From contig CABRZC010000070.1 in assembly GCA_902475375.1 (NCBI GenBank), positions 1 to 10,000 on the forward strand: DNA of 10,000 nt, in the 5' to 3' direction. The notes beneath the pieces are model-generated. The model had not been told where the DNA came from, made no database searches, and was given only the letters and a program-made list of their open reading frames with translations. Position 1 is the first letter of the stretch. Every line of letters starts with the position of its first letter. The translations under genes and the position numbers were made by a program. Positions 5,939 to 10,000 of the stretch are shown piece by piece. The DNA comes from an uncultured Collinsella sp. (lineage in GTDB: Bacteria > Actinomycetota > Coriobacteriia > Coriobacteriales > Coriobacteriaceae).

Positions 5939-6871
5939 ATGTTCTACACGCTAACCGCTAATCCGGCTGTCGACATGACGGTTTCGAGCTCTCCGCTCGA
6001 GCCCGACGAGAACGTCCGCACCGGCTCGGCCAGCTACACGGCCAACGGCAAGGGCCTCGACGTGTCCTTCGCCTTTAAGAAGATGGGCGTCGACACCGTC
6101 GCGCTCGGCTTCTTCGCTGGCTTCACGGGCAAGTTTATCGTCGAGGAGGTCATGAACCTGGGTTGCCTGTGCCGCCCGGTCTGGACCGACGGCATCACGC
6201 GTATCAACACCTACGTCAACGATGGCCAGCACGAGTACGGCATCCTGAACCCCGGCGCCCCGATTACGCCGGAGCATCAGAAGGAGCTCTACAACATCCT
6301 GGACACCGCGGGCGATCTTGAGTGCCTGATTGTCTCCGGCTCCGTGCCTCCCAAAGCTACGCCCGACTTCCTGGCCCAGGTTATGGAGCACGCTCAGGCT
6401 CGTGGCGCCGACGTCGTCCTGGACCTGTCCTCCGACAAGCTCAAGGAGCTCGCTCACAAGAAGCCGCTGCTCATTAAGCCGAACCATCACGAGATGAAGG
6501 CCATCTTCGGCGTGCCTGTCGACACCGACGACGAGGTCCGCGTTGCCATGAAGCTCGCCCACGACGCCGGCGTTCAGAACGTGCTGCTCACCCGTGGTAG
6601 CCGCGGCGACGCTTACTTCTCCAACGGCGAGGACATCTGGTACGCCAAGCGTGAGTTCAACATCAAGCTGGTCTCTTCTGTCTGCGCCGGCGACTGCACC
6701 CTCGCTGCGTTCCTGCACAAGTGGTACAGGGATCGCGACAACGTCGAGGAGGCCATGAAGCTCGCTATGGCTACCGGCGCTAACGTCGCTGAGTCCGTCG
6801 GCATCGGCGACTTCGGCCACGTCGATGAGTACAGCAAGCGCGTTGCTGTCCGCAAGCTCGATCGCAAGTAA
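5939..6871 (+). CDS. 1-phosphofructokinase, PfkB family, copy 1 (diverged)
   Basis: A 310-residue PfkB-family kinase. The family expectation is ATP-dependent phosphorylation of fructose-1-phosphate to fructose-1,6-bisphosphate, which fits the fructose permease next door. The N-terminus MFYTLTANPAVDMTV and NGKGLDVS (36-43) match the FruK/LacC group. The catalytic-base motif is CAGDC (249-253) with Asp252, where the family usually has GAGDS. Asn41 of the usual GKGxNVS is Asp41 here, and the ATP-loop region reads TRGSRGDAYF (218-227) with an Arg where Leu is usual and one extra residue compared with copy 2. AGGGGG (5925-5930) lies 8 nt before the ATG. It is probably cotranscribed with ptsI and ends in a strong terminator. 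Tagatose-6-phosphate kinase or another phosphosugar kinase is an alternative. Confidence 0.88.
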   Translation: MFYTLTANPAVDMTVSSSPLEPDENVRTGSASYTANGKGLDVSFAFKKMGVDTVALGFFAGFTGKFIVEEVMNLGCLCRPVWTDGITRINTYVNDGQHEYGILNPGAPITPEHQKELYNILDTAGDLECLIVSGSVPPKATPDFLAQVMEHAQARGADVVLDLSSDKLKELAHKKPLLIKPNHHEMKAIFGVPVDTDDEVRVAMKLAHDAGVQNVLLTRGSRGDAYFSNGEDIWYAKREFNIKLVSSVCAGDCTLAAFLHKWYRDRDNVEEAMKLAMATGANVAESVGIGDFGHVDEYSKRVAVRKLDRK

Positions 6872-6895
6872 GCGAAACTCATTATTTTCGCGTGC

Positions 6896-6929
6896 ATGGC
6901 GCCCCGGTTTTGGCCGGGGCGCCATTTTT
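6896..6929 (+). terminator. Intrinsic terminator after the first 1-phosphofructokinase gene
   Basis: ATGGCGCCCCGG (6896-6907) and CCGGGGCGCCAT (6914-6925) form a perfect 12-bp GC-rich stem with loop TTTTGG, followed by T 6925-6929. It lies 24 nt after the stop codon. It separates the ptsH-ptsI-kinase group from the second kinase gene. Confidence 0.95.
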
Positions 6930-7047
6930 GTATATTGTGGGCGAGCGACAGGACAAGGACCCTGTTTCTTTTGCCCGTCATCCCGCCGCCCTGCACGCGT
7001 TCTACACCGTTCGCCGAGTTGCTATGGTCTTTTCCCGAAGCGTGGAA

Positions 7048-7079
7048 TATACTTTCACTAACACGTTGCCTTGTGAAAG
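7048..7079 (+). promoter_or_regulatory. Promoter -10 and candidate operator of the second 1-phosphofructokinase gene
   Basis: TATACT (7048-7053) is a good -10 at a suitable distance from the start codon; no clear -35 is seen. CTTTCAC (7052-7058) and GTGAAAG (7073-7079) form a perfect 7-bp inverted repeat with a 14-nt spacer, overlapping the -10 on one side and the ribosome binding site AAAGGA (7076-7081) on the other. The same CTTTCA...TGAAAG arrangement, one base wider, occurs upstream of the fructose permease. This suggests common repression by one regulator. If transcription starts further upstream, the same repeat could form an RNA hairpin that hides the ribosome binding site. Confidence 0.5.
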
Positions 7080-7087
7080 GAACCTAC

Positions 7088-8020
7088 ATGATTTACACGC
7101 TCACTGCAAATCCCGCCATTGACTACAACATTGCCTGCGACGGTCTTTCCGCCAACACCGTCACCCGCACGCGCAACGCGGTCTATACGCCCAACGGCAA
7201 GGGTCTTAACGTCTCTTTCACCCTCGATCACTACGGCGTCGACACCACGATCCTGGGCTTTTTTGCCGGTTTCTCGGGCGAGTTCATCGTTAAGGGCGCC
7301 GAGGCCCTGGGCGTGCCCGTCAAGCCCGTTTGGACCGACGGCATCACGCGCGTCAATGTCTTCCTCAACGCCGGTCCCGACACCGAGTACAACATGGTCA
7401 ATGCAGGCGCTGCCATCAATGCTGCCAACGAGCAGGAGATGTTTGAGCTCATTGATTCGCTCGAGGACATGACCTGCCTTGTCATTAGCGGCTCGCTGCC
7501 CCCCAACACCTCCGAGGGTTTCCTGGCCGAGGTGCTGCGCCGTGTTAAGGCAAAGGGTGCCGAGTTCGTGCTCGATATCTCGAGTCATCAGCTGGCCGAC
7601 CTCATTGCCATGGAGCCGTTGCTCATTAAGCCCAACGACGACGAGCTGCTCGACATCTTTGGCATTAAGGTGAGCGGTGGCGACGACGAGTCCGTCAAGG
7701 GCGCGATGGCCGAGCTGCATGCCAAGGGCGCCAAGAACGTGCTGCTGACCCTTGGTGGCAACGGCGCGTACTTCTCTAACGGCGAGCACATCTGGTTTGC
7801 CAACCGTACCTTTGAAGTCAAGGTGTTGTCGACCGTCTGCGCCGGCGACTCCTCGCTCGCCGCTTTCCTGTCCGTGTGGCACGACGCCCCCGAGCGCGTT
7901 GAGGACGCCCTGCGTCTCTCGATGGCCACCGGCGCCAACGTGGTGGAGTGCGCCGGTCTGGGCGATTTTGCCAAGGTGGACGAATATAAGAAGCACATCG
8001 AGGTTCGCCAGGTCTGCTAA
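7088..8020 (+). CDS. fruK: 1-phosphofructokinase, PfkB family, copy 2
   Basis: A 310-residue PfkB-family kinase predicted to convert fructose-1-phosphate to fructose-1,6-bisphosphate in the cytoplasm. It begins MIYTLTANPAIDYNI, has NGKGLNVS (36-43) with the conserved Asn41, TLGGNGAYF in the ATP-binding region, and the catalytic-base motif CAGDS (251-255) with Asp254. As in copy 1 the first Gly of the family GAGD is Cys. About half the residues match copy 1 by eye, and both proteins are 310 residues, so the pair is an old tandem duplication. Copy 2 keeps more canonical residues and is the better fructose-1-phosphate kinase candidate. The ATG at 7088 has AAAGGA (7076-7081) 6 nt upstream; an in-frame ATG at 6896 lies in the previous terminator. 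It is monocistronic, with its own upstream region and terminator. Confidence 0.92.
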   Translation: MIYTLTANPAIDYNIACDGLSANTVTRTRNAVYTPNGKGLNVSFTLDHYGVDTTILGFFAGFSGEFIVKGAEALGVPVKPVWTDGITRVNVFLNAGPDTEYNMVNAGAAINAANEQEMFELIDSLEDMTCLVISGSLPPNTSEGFLAEVLRRVKAKGAEFVLDISSHQLADLIAMEPLLIKPNDDELLDIFGIKVSGGDDESVKGAMAELHAKGAKNVLLTLGGNGAYFSNGEHIWFANRTFEVKVLSTVCAGDSSLAAFLSVWHDAPERVEDALRLSMATGANVVECAGLGDFAKVDEYKKHIEVRQVC

Positions 8021-8042
8021 CCGCATCGATATGTCGTTGTCG

Positions 8043-8079
8043 AACACCCGCTTTGGATCTCCGAGGCGGGTGTTTTTTT
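8043..8079 (+). terminator. Intrinsic terminator after the second 1-phosphofructokinase gene
   Basis: AACACCCGC (8043-8051) pairs with GCGGGTGTT (8066-8074). The stem can be extended by TTTGG with CCGAG (including G-U pairs) around ATCT. A seven-T run ends at 8079. Confidence 0.93.
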
Positions 8080-8216
8080 GCGTTCTGGCCGCATGTGGCG
8101 CTTGCTGTCCCGTTCGTTCGAATCGACGATACGATTGCATGTGCGCGCATGCTCGTTTCTTGCTAGACTTCTTGAGGACCATCGATTAATGTTTGCAGGC
8201 GCAGGAGGCCATAGCT

Positions 8217-9611
8217 ATGTGCAATGTTTCGCTCAACGGTACGCAGCCGACCGATGCCTCCATCCGTGTCCTGCGTGCGCTCGAGGCAGCCGGTCTTGAG
8301 GCTTGGTATGTTGGCGGTTGGGTGCGTGATGCCCTGATGGGGCGCCCCAGCCACGATGTTGATATGTGCTGCAGCGGCTTGTGGCAGGAGTCCAAGGCGG
8401 CGCTCGAGTTGGCTGACATTGCCGTGGTTGAGTCGGGCATTAAATTTGGCGGCATCACGGCCATTTGCGATGGCGAGCGCATTGAGGTCACGACGTATCG
8501 CTTGGACGGTTTTTACACCGATGGCCGCCATCCCCAGAGTGTGGAGCGTGCGGCTTCGCTTGAGGACGATCTGGCGCGCCGTGACTTTACCGTTAATGCC
8601 ATGGCTTGGCATCCCGATCGTGGTCTTGTCGACCGCTACGATGGCCAAGGCGACCTTGAGCGTAAACTTATCCGTGCCGTCGGAGATCCTAAGCGTCGCT
8701 TTAACGAGGACGCGCTTCGCATGCTGCGCGCGGTGCGTTTTGCCTGCCGTCTGGATTTTATGATCGAGCCTAAGACCAAACAGGCGCTTGCCGAGTGCTC
8801 GCCGCTGCTCGATGCCGTGGCACGCGAGCGCGTGGGCATTGAGCTCGAAGGCATTCTTTCGACCGGTCATGGGGGAGACGCGATGCTGCGCTACCCCGAG
8901 CTTATTTGCGCCGCCGTGCCCGAGCTTGCTGCGGGAAGGGGCTTTGACCAGTGCAGCGTCTATCATGCTTTTAATGTCTACGAGCATATCGCTCGCGTGT
9001 TGACGGTAGCGGGGGAGTTGGCACTGTGTGATGGCGTGGAGCCTTCGCCGAGCTTAATGTGGGCAGCGTTTTTGCACGACGTCTCCAAGCCTGATTGCTT
9101 TACGGTCGACCATGCGGGCAGCGGCCATTTCTACGGTCATCCCGAGCTTGGCGCCAAGAAGGCGCGCGCCTTTATGGATCGTCTGGCGCTTTCGCACGAT
9201 TTGATTCGCGACGTGTGCCTGCTAATCAAGTACCATGACAAGCCGCTGCGTCCCGAGCGATCCTGCCTGCTCAATATGATGCGCGCGCTTTCGGGCGAGT
9301 GCGTCGACACGCCGCGCCTGATTGACGAGCTCATGGACCTTAAACGTGCCGATACGCTGGGCAAGGCGCCGTCGTGCTTCTATTACGTCGAGACGATCGA
9401 GGAGATGCGTTCGCTCGCCCACAACCTGCTTGAGGCGGGGGAGCCCTATACGCTCAAGATGCTTGCCATCAACGGGGGCGACTTGATCCGCGCTGGCGTC
9501 AAGCCCGGGCCGGAGTTGGGGCAGCTGCTCAACGCCGCCCTCGACGCTGTGATCGAGGACAATGTTCCCAACGAGCGCGAAGCCCTCCTGGCTCACCTGC
9601 ATCTGGGATGA
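8217..9611 (+). CDS. cca: CCA tRNA nucleotidyltransferase with HD domain
   Basis: A 464-residue enzyme that adds or repairs the 3'-terminal CCA of tRNAs using CTP and ATP. The nucleotidyltransferase head has YVGGWVRDALMG (31-42) with the metal-binding pair Asp47/Asp49 in SHDVDM. The conserved RRDFTVNAM is at 121-129, and EDALRMLRAVRFACRLDF belongs to the bacterial class II CCA-enzyme/poly(A) polymerase family. A C-terminal HD domain follows (His287-Asp288 in FLHDVSK, then HFYGHPELGAKKA), as in the E. coli enzyme, where HD gives phosphohydrolase activity. The start at 8217 has AGGAGG (8203-8208) 8 nt upstream; a TTG at 8193 is less likely. Codon use is less biased than in the PTS genes, consistent with lower expression. 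The stop codon (9609-9611) lies inside the left arm of inverted repeat C. CCA addition versus poly(A) polymerase cannot be separated with certainty by eye, but CCA is favoured. Confidence 0.93.
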   Translation: MCNVSLNGTQPTDASIRVLRALEAAGLEAWYVGGWVRDALMGRPSHDVDMCCSGLWQESKAALELADIAVVESGIKFGGITAICDGERIEVTTYRLDGFYTDGRHPQSVERAASLEDDLARRDFTVNAMAWHPDRGLVDRYDGQGDLERKLIRAVGDPKRRFNEDALRMLRAVRFACRLDFMIEPKTKQALAECSPLLDAVARERVGIELEGILSTGHGGDAMLRYPELICAAVPELAAGRGFDQCSVYHAFNVYEHIARVLTVAGELALCDGVEPSPSLMWAAFLHDVSKPDCFTVDHAGSGHFYGHPELGAKKARAFMDRLALSHDLIRDVCLLIKYHDKPLRPERSCLLNMMRALSGECVDTPRLIDELMDLKRADTLGKAPSCFYYVETIEEMRSLAHNLLEAGEPYTLKMLAINGGDLIRAGVKPGPELGQLLNAALDAVIEDNVPNEREALLAHLHLG

Positions 9612-9718
9612 TTTTTCTGGGACGGGGCTTAAAAAATCATTTCAGATTGCCGAGCGATTCTTTAAGGCCACAACTTCATTCAAAATGATTTTTTAAGCCC
9701 CGTCCCAGAAAAATCATC
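9607..9718. repeat. Long inverted repeat C, perfect 36-bp arms
   Basis: The arm 9607-9642 (starting GATGATTTTTCTGGGACGGG) is the exact reverse complement of 9683-9718, with a 40-nt spacer. The left arm contains the last bases and stop codon of the CCA-enzyme gene. The two arms show no mismatch over 36 bp. It lacks a T-run after the outer end of the stem and differs in sequence from elements A and B. It may act as a 3'-end structure for the gene, or be a dispersed palindromic repeat inserted at the gene end. Confidence 0.9.
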
Positions 9719-9784
9719 AGCTATGGCGTTTACCTGCGTGTTCCATAACCTCCCGACAAAATTTGGGCAATTTGGTATTTCTTC

Positions 9785-9813
9785 TTGCGCTCGCGTTTTT
9801 TGTCCCGTAATAT
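9785..9813 (+). promoter_or_regulatory. Probable promoter of the tRNA-Glu genes
   Basis: TTGCGC (9785-9790) and TAATAT (9808-9813) are 17 bp apart, and transcription would start about 25-30 nt before the first tRNA. The matches to consensus are partial. No other candidate is better in 9719-9847, where I otherwise see no gene. Confidence 0.4.
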
Positions 9814-9847
9814 ATCTCCTCGCAGCACGGCAGTGCAGATGTCATGT

Positions 9848-9924
9848 GGCCCGTTCGTCTAGCGGTTTAGGACGCCGCCCTCTCAAGGCGGAGATCACCA
9901 GTTCGAATCTGGTACGGGCTACCA
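9848..9924 (+). tRNA. tRNA-Glu (anticodon CTC)
   Basis: A 77-nt tRNA with encoded 3' CCA (9922-9924). The acceptor arm GGCCCGT (9848-9854) pairs with ACGGGCT (9914-9920), with an unusual G1-U72 wobble as the end pair. The anticodon stem is CCGCC (9875-9879) with GGCGG (9887-9891), and the loop CTCTCAA puts anticodon CTC at 9882-9884, reading GAG. The T arm is ACCAG-TTCGAAT-CTGGT. The D arm has GTCTAGCGG, typical of tRNA-Glu. The encoded CCA means it does not strictly need the CCA enzyme encoded next door, except for repair. Confidence 0.97.
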
Positions 9925-9946
9925 CTTCTTTTCTGCTGACGCTTAT

Positions 9947-10000
9947 GGCCCGTTCGTCTAGCGGTTTAGGACGCCGCCCTCTCAAGGCGGAGATCACCAG
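9947..10000 (+). tRNA. tRNA-Glu (anticodon CTC), second copy, cut by the window end
   Basis: These 54 nt are identical to the first 54 nt of the tRNA-Glu at 9848, with the anticodon at 9981-9983. It begins 22 nt after the CCA of the first copy, so the two are very likely cotranscribed. The T arm and 3' acceptor strand are outside the window. Confidence 0.95.

Noticed and set aside
7052..7079. Riboswitch before the second kinase gene
   Set aside because: Only a 7-bp inverted repeat is seen, its left arm overlaps the likely -10, and no known riboswitch core could be recognised.
6896..7087. N-terminal extension of the second 1-phosphofructokinase
   Set aside because: The upstream start lies in the stem of the preceding terminator; the kinase fold begins at 7088 with a good ribosome binding site.

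Overview
The window looks like a chromosomal segment from a high-GC actinobacterium of the class Coriobacteriia, most likely Collinsella or a close relative. This rests on codon use rich in GTC, GCC and AAG, strong AGGAGG-type ribosome binding sites, the gene content and protein style. The genus call is recognition by eye, not a search result.

Layout. At the left edge is a possible very short minus-strand ORF (1-72). An RpiR-family sugar-phosphate-sensing regulator (91-948, minus) is divergent from a fructose PTS permease fused as IIB-IIC-IIA (1222-3240, plus). A 523-bp gene-free stretch follows (3241-3763). It holds the permease terminator, a 24-bp-arm inverted repeat (3323-3393), a ~200-bp imperfect palindrome with a perfect 31-bp core arm (3460-3662), and the region upstream of ptsH. 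Next come HPr (3764-4027), enzyme I (4155-5864) and a PfkB-type 1-phosphofructokinase (5939-6871) with a terminator. A second 1-phosphofructokinase paralogue (7088-8020) has its own upstream region and terminator. A CCA tRNA nucleotidyltransferase with an HD domain follows (8217-9611). A third long inverted repeat with 36-bp perfect arms starts inside its last codons (9607-9718). The window ends with two tandem identical tRNA-Glu(CTC) genes, the second cut by the window edge.

How the parts fit. Enzyme I takes phosphate from PEP and passes it to HPr. HPr passes it to the IIA and IIB domains of the permease, which imports fructose as fructose-1-phosphate. A 1-phosphofructokinase converts this to fructose-1,6-bisphosphate. 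The window therefore holds a complete PEP-to-FBP fructose route with general and sugar-specific PTS parts side by side. A shared inverted-repeat motif, CTTTCA-N16/17-TGAAAG, lies upstream of both the permease and the second kinase, and it is a candidate operator for the divergent RpiR regulator.

The least explained material is the set of three long, sequence-unrelated hairpin elements between genes, the nested palindromes and tandem GC-rich hairpins in the permease leader, and active-site differences between the two kinase paralogues. I found no transposase, CRISPR array, phage gene or recognisable defence system.
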